From: an uncultured Saprospiraceae bacterium
GTDB taxonomy: Bacteria > Bacteroidota > Bacteroidia > Chitinophagales > Saprospiraceae
Assembly (NCBI GenBank): GCA_937959115.1
Contig: CALGAW010000003.1
Span: 124,001 to 188,000 of the forward strand
Direction: 5' to 3'
Length of the DNA stretch: 64,000 bases
In this document: piece after piece, positions 54,501-62,197 of the stretch
Position numbering within the stretch: position 1 is the first letter of the stretch
How the letters are laid out: the number at the start of each line of letters is the position of its first letter
The notes under the pieces: model-generated
The model's input: the letters and a program-made list of their open reading frames with translations, nothing else
Told to the model about the DNA's origin: nothing
Database searches by the model: none
Made by a program: the position numbers and the translations under genes

Positions 54501-57500
54501 AGACTATATGATTCCAAGCTTTTTTGTGCAGTTGGAGTCATTTCCACTAACACCCAATGGTAAACTAGACAAAAAAGCACTACCAAACCCAAAAGACGCA
54601 ATGATAAGTAGTGGAGTCAAACATGTTGCCCCAAGCACAGATACAGAAAAGAAATTAGTCAGTATATGGAGTGAAGTTCTAGGGATTGAAACAAATAAAA
54701 TTGGTATTCACGATGATTTCTTTGCCCTGGGAGGTCATAGCTTAAAAGCAACAGCAGCCATCAGTCAAATTTTTAAAGCCTTATCTGTTAAACTTACCAT
54801 TCAAGATATGTTTACCAACACTAGCATTGCAGAGCTAAGTGCTATCATTGATAATTCAAAAACTTCGCGATATCAAGATATACCAATTCTACCCATTGCA
54901 GAAAACTACGAGTTGTCTTCTGCACAGAGACGATTATGGGTGTTAAATCAATTCGAAAACGGTAACTATGCCTATAATATGCCAGGAGTATTTGAGTTTG
55001 AGGGGAATTTAGATATAAAAATCTTTGAAGAGGCCTTAATCAAGCTCATCCAACGCCATGAATCGCTTAGAACAATTTTCAAGGAAGATGCTCATGGGAA
55101 TATAAAACAGTGGATATTAGCAAAAGATAAACACCATTTTAAACTAAAACATCAAGATTCGACCATAAACGATCATCGCGGTACTCAGAATATTCAGAGT
55201 ACTATTGAAACAATAGTAGAAAACGAATTTAAATATACCTTCAATCTAGCAAAGGATTCCTTATTGCGTGCTACTCTCATTCAAAAATCACCTTCAAGTT
55301 ATGTCTTTGTTTTTATGATGCATCACATTGTTAGTGATGGTTGGAGTATAAATGTGTTGATCAGAGATTTACTGGCATTTTACAATGGAGCAGTCAATAA
55401 AACAGCAATCAGTCTACCAGAATTAAGAATTCATTATAAAGATTACACTGCCTGGCAGCAAAAGGGATTAATGGGAGATGAAAACAAGCTAAACACTTCC
55501 AAGGAATATTGGTTAAGCCGATTTAGCAACGAAATTCCGGTGCTCAATTTGCCATTAGATTACACCCGCCCTGCAATCAAAACATTTAATGGAAACTTTC
55601 TAAGCACTAAGCTGAATAAAGAAAGTACCCAACAACTAAGAAGTCTTACTCAGCAAAAAGGTGCTACACTGTTTATGAGTTTACTGGCCAGTGTCAACGT
55701 CTTATTATATAAATACACGCAACAAACGGACATTGTCCTGGGAAGCCCAACTGCAGGCAGAAGCCACGCAGATTTAAGTGACCAAATAGGCTTCTACATT
55801 AATACACTGGCACTGCGTACAGAATTTTCAGCTACAGCTAGCTTTACAGATCTATTAGAAATCATTAAGTCAAACACAATACAAGCATTCGAACATCAGA
55901 ATTATCCGTTTGACGAGTTGGTAGATGATTTAAATCTACAACGAGATATGAGCCGCAATCCATTGTTTGACGTCATGGTGGTCTTGCAAAACAATGAAAC
56001 AACAGATCTTAATCAAGGCTTTGAAGGCCTCTCCGTAAAGCCTTATCAAGTTGTCGAATTATCGAGTATTAGCAAATTCGATTTAACATTTATTTTTGAA
56101 GAAAAAGAGGATAAATTAGCTATTGCTATAGAATACAATACCGATTTATTCAAAAAAGAAACAATAGAAAGATTAAGCGCTCACCTTATTCAACTGATAC
56201 AAGCTTTAATAGCAAAACCTGACCTGTCTATACAAGAAATTACCTATCTCAGTAAAGAGGAAGAACAACAGTTATTAGTTGACTTTAATGATACAGAAAC
56301 AGATTACCCGAAAGACAAGACTATTATTGAATTGTTTGAAGAGCAAGTAGTCAAAACACCAGATAATATTGCTATAGTTTTTGAAGAAAAAGAGCTTACC
56401 TATAAAGAGCTAAATGAGAAAGCTAATCGATTAGGAAACTACTTACGAAAGACCTACTCCATACAACCTGATGATTTAATTGCTATTCAGCTAGATCGAT
56501 CCGAATGGATGATGATCGCAATTTTAGGAGTTTTAAAAAGTGGTGGAGCATACCTACCTATTGATCCAGAGTACCCTCAAGAACGTATCGATTATATGTT
56601 AAAGGATTCCAATGCTAAAACGCTCATTGATCAAGCAGGACTAAATACCTTTAAAAGTGTTCAAGCAACTTATAGCACTATTAATCCCATAATAGTGGGA
56701 GAATCAAGCAGCTTAGCTTATGTAATTTACACCTCAGGTTCTACCGGTAAACCCAAAGGCGTTTGTGTGGCGCATAGAAGTGTAATAAGACTAGTATTTC
56801 CAGGAAAGTATTTTTATGATAAAAACAAGTCTAAAGTACGATTGCTTTCTACTAGTTCCGTAGCTTTTGATGCAGTGACTTTCGATTATTTCTCTACACT
56901 ATTGTATGGCAAGACATTAGTTTTTTTTAGTAACTATACGTTGTTAGATAGTGCGCTGTTGTCTAGGGCAATAAAGGAATTTCGTATTGATGTCTTGTTT
57001 ATGACACCTAGCTTAGTTAATCAACATATTAATTTTTCTAAAACCTTTTTTAACGATTTATCTCATTTATTGCTCGGAGGATCTAGGTGTCCTTCAGCTA
57101 CTATTAAAACGCTTCGTGAATCCTCTAAAAATTTAAAACTAACCAATGGTTACGGTCCAACCGAATGTACAACGTTTGCGACCAGTTTCGAGATTGTTGA
57201 TGAGGATGACATAATTCCAATCGGAAAACCAATATCAAATACTCGGATTTACATTGTAGACAGTAATGAGCATCTTTTACCAATAGGCGTTGTTGGTGAA
57301 ATCTGTATAGGTGGAGATGGATTGGCAAGAGGCTACTTAAATCGTCCGGAATTAACAGCTGAGAAGTTTGTACCCAACCCCTTTAAGAAAGGAGAACGAA
57401 TGTACAAAACAGGAGACCTTGGCAGATGGCTCCCAGACGGTAACATTGAGTTTATCGGCAGAAAAGATAACCAAGTAAAGATCAGAGGAAACCGAATTGA

Positions 57501-60500
57501 GTTAGGTGAAATTGAGCATGCCTTACAGCAGAAGGAAGAGATCCAAGAATGCACTGTCATAGCAAAAGAGAAGGAGTCAGGAGATAAACAGTTAGTTGCT
57601 TACCTAACTGCATCGGATGAACTAAGAGCAATCGATCTTCGAACACACTTGAAAGCTTCTTTGCCAGATTATATGGTTCCTAGCCATTTCGTACATTTGA
57701 AGTCCTTCCCACTAACACCCAATGGCAAACTAGACAAAAACGCACTACCGAATCCAAAAGACTCAGCGATAGGAAGTGGAATAAAGCATGTTGCACCAAG
57801 CACAGATACTGAAAAGAAATTAGCCAGTATCTGGAGTGAAGTCTTAGGGATTGAAGCCAATAAAATCAGTATTCATGATGATTTCTTTGCCCTGGGAGGC
57901 CATAGCCTAAAAGCAACAACTGTCATCAGTAAAATCTTTAAAGAACACTCAGTTAAATTGACTATCCAAGAGCTATTTACGAATACGACCATCGAAGAAC
58001 TAAGTACTATAATTGATCATTCAAAAACTTCATTGTACCAAGATATACCCGTTCTACCAAAAGCGGAAAACTACGAATTATCCTCAGCACAGCGACGATT
58101 ATGGGTGTTAAGTCAATTCGAAAATGGTAATTATGCCTATAATATGCCTGGAGTATTTGAGTTTGAGGGGAATTTAGATGTAAAAGTCTTTGAAGAAGCC
58201 TTGATCAAGCTCATCCAACGCCACGAATCTCTTCGAACAGTTTTCAAGGAAGATGCTCAAGGAAATGTGAAACAATGGATATTGACAAAGGACAATCACC
58301 ATTTTCAATTAAATTACAAAGATTCGAGCATAAACGATCATCGCGGTACTCAGAATATTCAAAGTACTCTTGAAACGATCGTAGAGGGTGAACTCAAATA
58401 CACCTTCAATCTAGCAGAAGATTCCTTATTACGTGCTACCATAATTCAAAAATCCGAATCAAGATTTATTTTTGTTCTTGTAATGCATCACATTGTTAGT
58501 GATGGTTGGAGTATGAATATTTTGATCAGAGATTTGCTGGCATTTTACAATGGAACAGTCAATAAAACAGCAATCAGTCTACCTGAATTAAGAATTCATT
58601 ATAAAGATTACGCTGCCTGGCAGCAAAACGTCTTAATGGGAGATGAAAACAAGCTAAACACTTCCAAGGAATATTGGTTAAGCCGATTTAGCAACGAAAT
58701 TCCAGTGCTCAATTTACCATTAGATTACACACGCCCTGCAATCAAAACATTCAATGGAAACTATTTAACCACTAAACTGGATAAGCAAAGTACTTGGCAA
58801 CTAAACAACTTTACTCAGCAAACAGGCGCAACGCTATTCATGAGTCTACTGGCCAGTGTAAATGTCTTATTGTACAAATACACGCAACAAACAGACATTG
58901 TCCTGGGAAGCCCAATTGCAGGCAGAAACCATGTAGACTTAAACGATCAGATTGGCTTCTATGTTAATACATTGGCACTGCGTACTGAGTTTTCAGCCGC
59001 AACTAGCTTTACAGACCTTTTACAAATTGTAAAATCAAGCACCCTACAAGCATTCGAACATCAGAATTATCCGTTCGATCAGTTGGTGAACAACGTAAAT
59101 AGTCAGCATGATAAAAGTCGTAATCCATTATTTGATGTCATGGTCGTGTTGCAGAATAACAAAGAAATAGATTTAAATCAAGGCTTTGAGGGAGTCTCGG
59201 TAAAGCCATATCATGTTAAAGAATCAACTAGTATCAGTAAGTTTGATTTGACATTTAATTTCACAGAAAATAACAATGAGATAACAATCGATATTGAATA
59301 CAATACTGATTTATTCAAAAAAGAAACAATAGAAAGATTAAGCAATCACCTTGTTCAACTCATACAAGCGTTAACTGAAGCACCTGATCAATCTATTCAA
59401 GAGATCAATTATCTCAGTAAGGAGGAGGAAAAACAGTTGTTGTTAGATTTTAATGACACAAAAACTGAGTATCCTAAAGACAGAACAATCATTGAACTTT
59501 TTGAGGAACAAGTAATAGAGAAACCAAATGAAATTGCTGTTATTTTTGAAGGAAAAGAGCTTACATACAGAGCGTTAAATGAAAAAGCGAATCAGCTTGG
59601 TCACTACCTGAGAACAACGTATGATATCCGTCCTGATGATTTGATTGCCATCATGCTAGAAAAATCAGAATGGATGATCATTTCAATCTTAGGAATTTTA
59701 AAAAGTGGTGCCGCTTATGTTCCAATAGATCCCAATCATCCAAAAGAACGGATGGAGTTTATCCTCAAGGATACGCAGGCCAGAGTGTTACTTGATGTTA
59801 CGGAGTTAACAAAGTTTCAAGCTTCCTGTGAATCCTATAATAATGAAAATCTACCGTTAGTAAGCAAACCAGATAGTCTGATTTATGCGATATATACCTC
59901 TGGATCAACTGGTCAGCCCAAGGGAGTATTAATTGAGAACGCCGCCTTAGTCAATCATATTAATAATGTAACTGCTGAATATAATGCAGGAATGGAGTCC
60001 GTTTTCTTGCAGTTCTTTAATTTAGCTTTTGATGCAGCAGCACAAGAAATTTTTACTTGTTTATGTTTTTGTAAAACGCTTGTTATCAGAACAGAAGAAA
60101 TTGAACCGAATAAAATTATTGATTTGATTAATAAACACAAAATCACACATGCTGATTTTTCTACTGCGTATTTTGAAAATTTGATCGCTTCTTTAAAAGG
60201 CAATAAAATAAAACAGCCGCTTCATGTCTGTGGTATCGGTGGTGACAAGATCAACCTTGATTTTATCAAGCACAATCGAACTGAAATAAATCAGTTTACC
60301 AATACGCTACTCAATGTATACGGCCCAACAGAAACCACGTTGACAGCTACATTTTATAATATTACGGAACACTTAGAACAAATTGATGAATTGCCGATTG
60401 GTAAGCCGTATGGTAACAGAGAAATTTATATCCTAGATGAATCCCAAAATTTATTACCAATCGGTGTTGTTGGCGAAATAGGAATTGCCGGAGTAGGACT

Positions 60501-61980
60501 AGCAAGAGGTTATTTGAACCGACCAGACTTGACACAAGAGAAGTTTGTGCCCAATCCCTATCGAAAAGGAGAACGAATATATAGAACCGGCGATCTCGGC
60601 TGTTGGCTTCCAGATGGAAATGTAGCCTTCTTTGGTAGAAAGGATAACCAAGTAAAAATAAGAGGATTTAGAATTGAACTTGGTGAAATTGAATCGGCAA
60701 TACTTCAAAACAAAGTCATTCAAGAAACAGTAGTGTTAGCAAAACAAAACGGTTCTAGAGATAAACAGTTAGTGGCCTATCTAAAAGCATCAGCAGAATT
60801 GAGCATAACAGATCTTCGAAATCGCTTGAATTCCAGTTTACCCGATTATATGATTCCAAGCTATTTTGTACAATTAGCATCCTTCCCACTAACCCCCAAT
60901 GGCAAACTTGATAAGAATGCACTGCCGAATCCAGAAGACGCAACGATCAGCAGTGGCGTCGAACATGTAGCACCAAGAACCGATTCTGAAAAGAAAGTAG
61001 CCCAAATATGGAGCAAAGTCCTGGAGATTGAAGCAAACAAAATTGGCATTCACGATGATTTCTTTACACTTGGAGGGCATAGCTTAAAAGCCGTAAATCT
61101 CATGAGCATGATCAATAAAGAGTTTAGCAGTCACATAACCATCCAAAAAATCTACACAAATCCTACAATTGAATCCCTTGCACGTCTCTTATTATCCAAG
61201 GAGCAAGAAAAGGAATTGGAACTGCTGCAAGTATACAGTAAGAACGCCAACAACGAAAAGACATTTATCCTATTCCCATATGCAGGAGCCTTACTCGGAT
61301 CTTACAACGCGTTAGCACATGAATTATCCAATACTGGAAATGTCTACATCGCTTCTTCCCCCTGGCATCATTGGAACATCGATTCAGAAATAGAGTCCTT
61401 GAATGACATAAAAGCAATCCTGATCCAAGAAATTAAAGACAAAGTCCCCTTCAATGAAATATACCTTTTAGGAACTTCAGTGGGTACCAGCTTCTCTATG
61501 CTAATGGCTTATGAATTATTGAATCTTGATTATAAGATCAAAGGAATTTTTCAATGTGCCCAATATTTTAGAAAAGAAGTAAGGTCTAAAACACAAGAAG
61601 AAGTTTATCAAAGTATTGTTTTGGATAACTTAGAAGCAAATCTAAATAGTGAACATATAACGGATGCAATGAAACAAAAATTCATTAAAGGATTCAATAA
61701 AGATCTCACATTATCCTACACTATTTTAAATCAGATTTATAAATACCAACAACTCATGATTCCTATTCATTGCATATTCGGTGAGCTTGATGAAGGAACC
61801 AAGGATTTTAGTAACTCAGCCGACTCCTGGAAACATTTCTCTACTTACGTGGACTATTCTGTCATACCAAATGCAGATCATCACTTTGTGAATAATAAGG
61901 TAAAAGAAACCGTAAAAATTATCACCACTCAAGTCCATAAAATGGAATTACAGCAAACCACTTCCACTACAAACCAATAA
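45517..61980 (+). CDS. Self-contained five-module NRPS with starter C domain and terminal thioesterase
   Basis: A 5487-residue protein. It begins directly with a starter-type condensation domain (KQQQAIWINQQIHPDSSMYNVGG, WHHIIFDGFS at about residues 126-135), which usually attaches a fatty acid to the first residue; it has no docking domain. Five A domains follow with codes DVGEIGSIDK (Orn, exact consensus), DAFTIACIWK (unassigned, aromatic-like), DLTKIGEVGK (Asn), DAFFLGGTFK (Val/Ile type) and DAQDGGVLTK (closest to Gln). PCP serines are at about 980, 2027, 3075, 4130 and 5189. C domains 2-5 are of one type (SSAQRRLWVLSQ, HHIVSDGWS) and there is no E domain. The TE (about 5240-5487) has GTSVG (Ser5321) and NADHHF. 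The first 1.2 kb (starter C) looks more AT-rich than the rest. Inference: an N-acyl-Orn-X-Asn-Val/Ile-Gln lipopeptide, released linear or cyclic. Confidence 0.94.
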   Translation: MFQNLNLLSKQQQAIWINQQIHPDSSMYNVGGSLKIRGEIEKDKLLESIKETMQSFDVLLIVEKFLRAEKLISKNFNACIVRLDSVSEKVLDPKIWLQERIVLQNNLAEIIVFSDHDNCTYIYSKWHHIIFDGFSAKIFFDKLVQTYNDKDVVKTEFFYERYIDEEEKYSNSEEYNVDLNYWRDKLNLIDNNNKGFTSLFKTNTLNRSLKSSRKEIKISRKIFNEIALFCKECVVTPFHYFIAIILLLNKKYNSPDFVLGTPIFNRRNKYFKQTAGMFVDMMLLCIDIETEDTFKHLLKRISKNIREGYRHQRFPMFDINLLFDQNISPNVVFSYQKNKYLSKIGNAELKINFINPGEQTEDLCFHLLEYSDSDDLILAIDYKRSSFDSSKIEMLSNHMLRLIEDCKDHPNLLINSINYLSKEEEKQLLVDFNDTETDYPKDKTIIQLIEEQVVKTPTNVAVVFEDYELTYKALNDIANQLSEYLTKSFTIQPDDLIAIMLETSEWMIISILAVLKSGGAFVPIDPEYPKERIDFMLTDSNAKVLIDQLLIDKFIVIKNNFAKVNRKVNTKADNLAYVVYTSGSTGKPKGVLIQHNSLVNKTTSWIKQYDLNSFEVRLLQIASFSFDVSIGNSCGTLVLGGRLVVVKNKSILDFEMFYATFKKNKITIMEGTPIVLNGFLNYIEQHNKSTIDLKCLIFGSDVLSYDDFAMAYKKWSDTFLIVNSYGVTEATIDSAIYFPKKNSSIPKSSTPIGAPISNTQIYILDNTELLVPLGVIGEICISGHGLARGYLNRPELTAEKFVPNPFKKGERMYKTGDLGRWLADGNIEFVGRKDDQIKIRGYRIELGEIESILRQNEIIQESIVLANENESGDKQLVAYLIASKELNTIDLRTRLKASLPDYMIPNHFVQLESFPLTPNGKLDKEALPNPKDKMISSGVEHVAPSTDTEKKLASIWSEVLGMEANKIGIHDDFLTLGGHSLNAIAVISRIFKEQSVKLSIQELFTNTSIEELSTIIDNSKTSLYQSIPTIPNAESYTVSSAQRRLWMLSQFKNGNYAYNMPGIFEFKGKLDIKILEDSFNKLIIRHESLRTVFKEDAQGNVKQWILAKDKHYFKLNYQDSRINDLRDTQNIQNSIETIVGKELKYTFNLAEDSLLRATIIQKSESKFIFIFVMHHIVSDGWSMNVLIRDLQTFYNGAVNKTAISLPELRIHYKDYAAWQQEVLKGDENKLNTAKEYWLSRYSDEIPVLNLPLDYTRPSIKTFNGNILNTKLNTESIQQLKSLTQQKGSTLFMSILASVNVLLYKYTQQTDIVLGSPIAGRDHADLSDQIGFYINTLALRTEFSPINSFTDLLEITKSNTLQAYEHQNYPFDELINDLNLQRDLSRNPLFDVMVVLQNNEATDLNQSFEGVTVEQYQDFESSNISKFDLTFNFTEINDELAIDIEYNTDLFKKETIERLSAHLIQLIQALTTTPDLPIQEINFLSKEEEHQLLVDFNETETDYPKDKTIIELFEEQVAKTPDNIAVVFEEKELTYIELNEKANRLGNYLRKIYSIQPDDLVAIQLERSEWMIVAILGILKSGGAYVPIDPEYPRDRIDYMLEDSNAKTIIDQAALNKFITVQETCSAFNPIRSAKPNNLAYVIYTSGSTGKPKGVLVENCSIVNTIIANINQFSINCNSRGLQYASLSFDASIFEIFSIILSGSPLFIINENTRKDITLLSDFIEEKDISFLTLPSLVAKQIDQRILSKIETIISAGDVIDASFYNLNRNVWNCYGPTEGSIWSSFYGGQRGRGLNTIPIGRPISNTRIYVLDQNENLLPVGVSGEICISGAGLARGYLNRPELTAEKFVPNPFMKGERIYKTGDLGRWLPNGNIEFIGRKDHQIKIRGYRIELGEIEHALQLKEETQECAVLAKEMESGDKQLVAYLKASKELNTTDLRKHLKASLPDYMIPNHFVQLDSFPLTPNGKLDKEALPNPKDKMISSGVEHVAPSTDTEKKLASIWSEVLGIEPNKIGVHDDFFALGGHSLKATTVISRIFKEQSVKLSIQDVFTKTSIEGLSIIIDNSRTSTYQDIPIIPIAESYELSSAQRRLWVLSQFENGNFAYNMPSVMELEGDLNIKIFEDALIKLIERHESLRTVFKEDPHGNLRQWILAKDKHNFKLNYLDLSSDLNGHQDIQNSLEAIVEKELKYTFNLADDSLLRATILQKSESNFILVLVMHHIVSDGWSMNILIRDLLAFYNGAVNKTKVILPELRIQYKDYSAWQQEVLMGDENDQSTSKEYWLKQFSNEIPVLNLPLDYTRPKIKTFNGNVLRTKLTKESTQLLKSLTQQSGATLFMSLLASVNVLLYKYTQQTDIVLGSPIAGRDHADLKDQIGFYINTLAIRTKFSATASFKDLLEIIKSNTLHAFEHQNYPFDQLVDDLNLKRDLSRDPLFDVMVVLQNNEATELNQCFEGVSVKQYQAVESSSISKFDLTFNFSESYNEITIEVEYNTDLFEKETIERLSGLFIQLIQALTAMPDLPIQQITYLSKEEQQLLIGFNDTATDYPNDKTVIRMFEEQVVKTPNKIAVVFEEKELTYKELNEKANQLGNYLQKTYSIKPDDLVAIQLDLSEWMIVAILGVLKSGGAYVPIDPEYPQERIEFLRSDSNAKVLLNQNELNRFLIQKENFRTTNFEQTAHPHNLAYVIYTSGSTGKPKGVLVENKSVANYLFYALDNYASSEIVCPLYTSLSFDLTVTSIFMPLITGGQLIVERDLDAVELISSVSQNSQVNVLKLTPSHVSLLKERSIKNENITSFIVGGEALSKRHVQILKNISSKATIFNEYGPTETTVGVIVKELITENDKISIGHPIANTRIYILDDQEHLSPVGVVGEICISGVALARGYLNRQDLTAKKFVSNPFEEGERMYKTGDLGRWLPDGNVEFVGRKDDQVKIRGYRIELGEIEPVLRLKEEIHECVVLAKQNKSGDKQLVAYLQASKELNTADLRTHLKASLPDYMIPSFFVQLESFPLTPNGKLDKKALPNPKDAMISSGVKHVAPSTDTEKKLVSIWSEVLGIETNKIGIHDDFFALGGHSLKATAAISQIFKALSVKLTIQDMFTNTSIAELSAIIDNSKTSRYQDIPILPIAENYELSSAQRRLWVLNQFENGNYAYNMPGVFEFEGNLDIKIFEEALIKLIQRHESLRTIFKEDAHGNIKQWILAKDKHHFKLKHQDSTINDHRGTQNIQSTIETIVENEFKYTFNLAKDSLLRATLIQKSPSSYVFVFMMHHIVSDGWSINVLIRDLLAFYNGAVNKTAISLPELRIHYKDYTAWQQKGLMGDENKLNTSKEYWLSRFSNEIPVLNLPLDYTRPAIKTFNGNFLSTKLNKESTQQLRSLTQQKGATLFMSLLASVNVLLYKYTQQTDIVLGSPTAGRSHADLSDQIGFYINTLALRTEFSATASFTDLLEIIKSNTIQAFEHQNYPFDELVDDLNLQRDMSRNPLFDVMVVLQNNETTDLNQGFEGLSVKPYQVVELSSISKFDLTFIFEEKEDKLAIAIEYNTDLFKKETIERLSAHLIQLIQALIAKPDLSIQEITYLSKEEEQQLLVDFNDTETDYPKDKTIIELFEEQVVKTPDNIAIVFEEKELTYKELNEKANRLGNYLRKTYSIQPDDLIAIQLDRSEWMMIAILGVLKSGGAYLPIDPEYPQERIDYMLKDSNAKTLIDQAGLNTFKSVQATYSTINPIIVGESSSLAYVIYTSGSTGKPKGVCVAHRSVIRLVFPGKYFYDKNKSKVRLLSTSSVAFDAVTFDYFSTLLYGKTLVFFSNYTLLDSALLSRAIKEFRIDVLFMTPSLVNQHINFSKTFFNDLSHLLLGGSRCPSATIKTLRESSKNLKLTNGYGPTECTTFATSFEIVDEDDIIPIGKPISNTRIYIVDSNEHLLPIGVVGEICIGGDGLARGYLNRPELTAEKFVPNPFKKGERMYKTGDLGRWLPDGNIEFIGRKDNQVKIRGNRIELGEIEHALQQKEEIQECTVIAKEKESGDKQLVAYLTASDELRAIDLRTHLKASLPDYMVPSHFVHLKSFPLTPNGKLDKNALPNPKDSAIGSGIKHVAPSTDTEKKLASIWSEVLGIEANKISIHDDFFALGGHSLKATTVISKIFKEHSVKLTIQELFTNTTIEELSTIIDHSKTSLYQDIPVLPKAENYELSSAQRRLWVLSQFENGNYAYNMPGVFEFEGNLDVKVFEEALIKLIQRHESLRTVFKEDAQGNVKQWILTKDNHHFQLNYKDSSINDHRGTQNIQSTLETIVEGELKYTFNLAEDSLLRATIIQKSESRFIFVLVMHHIVSDGWSMNILIRDLLAFYNGTVNKTAISLPELRIHYKDYAAWQQNVLMGDENKLNTSKEYWLSRFSNEIPVLNLPLDYTRPAIKTFNGNYLTTKLDKQSTWQLNNFTQQTGATLFMSLLASVNVLLYKYTQQTDIVLGSPIAGRNHVDLNDQIGFYVNTLALRTEFSAATSFTDLLQIVKSSTLQAFEHQNYPFDQLVNNVNSQHDKSRNPLFDVMVVLQNNKEIDLNQGFEGVSVKPYHVKESTSISKFDLTFNFTENNNEITIDIEYNTDLFKKETIERLSNHLVQLIQALTEAPDQSIQEINYLSKEEEKQLLLDFNDTKTEYPKDRTIIELFEEQVIEKPNEIAVIFEGKELTYRALNEKANQLGHYLRTTYDIRPDDLIAIMLEKSEWMIISILGILKSGAAYVPIDPNHPKERMEFILKDTQARVLLDVTELTKFQASCESYNNENLPLVSKPDSLIYAIYTSGSTGQPKGVLIENAALVNHINNVTAEYNAGMESVFLQFFNLAFDAAAQEIFTCLCFCKTLVIRTEEIEPNKIIDLINKHKITHADFSTAYFENLIASLKGNKIKQPLHVCGIGGDKINLDFIKHNRTEINQFTNTLLNVYGPTETTLTATFYNITEHLEQIDELPIGKPYGNREIYILDESQNLLPIGVVGEIGIAGVGLARGYLNRPDLTQEKFVPNPYRKGERIYRTGDLGCWLPDGNVAFFGRKDNQVKIRGFRIELGEIESAILQNKVIQETVVLAKQNGSRDKQLVAYLKASAELSITDLRNRLNSSLPDYMIPSYFVQLASFPLTPNGKLDKNALPNPEDATISSGVEHVAPRTDSEKKVAQIWSKVLEIEANKIGIHDDFFTLGGHSLKAVNLMSMINKEFSSHITIQKIYTNPTIESLARLLLSKEQEKELELLQVYSKNANNEKTFILFPYAGALLGSYNALAHELSNTGNVYIASSPWHHWNIDSEIESLNDIKAILIQEIKDKVPFNEIYLLGTSVGTSFSMLMAYELLNLDYKIKGIFQCAQYFRKEVRSKTQEEVYQSIVLDNLEANLNSEHITDAMKQKFIKGFNKDLTLSYTILNQIYKYQQLMIPIHCIFGELDEGTKDFSNSADSWKHFSTYVDYSVIPNADHHFVNNKVKETVKIITTQVHKMELQQTTSTTNQ

Positions 61981-62030
61981 ATCCTAAAGAAACTCAACAC
62001 CTGTCTGCCCCACAAAACCGTCCACCCAAA

Positions 62031-62063
62031 AGACCTGTTACTTCTCCAAGAAGTGATAGGTCT
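62031..62063 (+). repeat. Palindromic repeat, copy 3
   Basis: A 33-bp repeat with AGACCT/AGGTCT and ACTTCT/AGAAGT arms, 50 bp after the NRPS stop, in the same orientation as the copies before the gene. Followed by AACCG. It has no T run, so it is not a classic terminator, but it could stabilise or end the transcript. Confidence 0.8.
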
Positions 62064-62078
62064 AACCGTCCACCCAAA

Positions 62079-62111
62079 AGACCTGTTACTTCTCCAAGAA
62101 GTGACAGGTCT
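62079..62111 (+). repeat. Palindromic repeat, copy 4
   Basis: A 33-bp repeat 48 bp after copy 3 and nearly the same. Here GTTACTTCT pairs almost fully with AGAAGTGAC, giving the best stem of the four copies. Confidence 0.8.
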
Positions 62112-62197
62112 AACCCAAACCCAAATACTTCACCACTCCCCCCATAACATTTATAATAAATTTACCTATTTTTACCATTCACCCTTAAAACCAGCAA

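Noticed and set aside
1-61980. Both NRPS sets as one assembly line
   Set aside because: The second NRPS starts with a starter C domain without docking and ends in its own TE, and the first set already ends in a TE, so each is complete at its 3' end.
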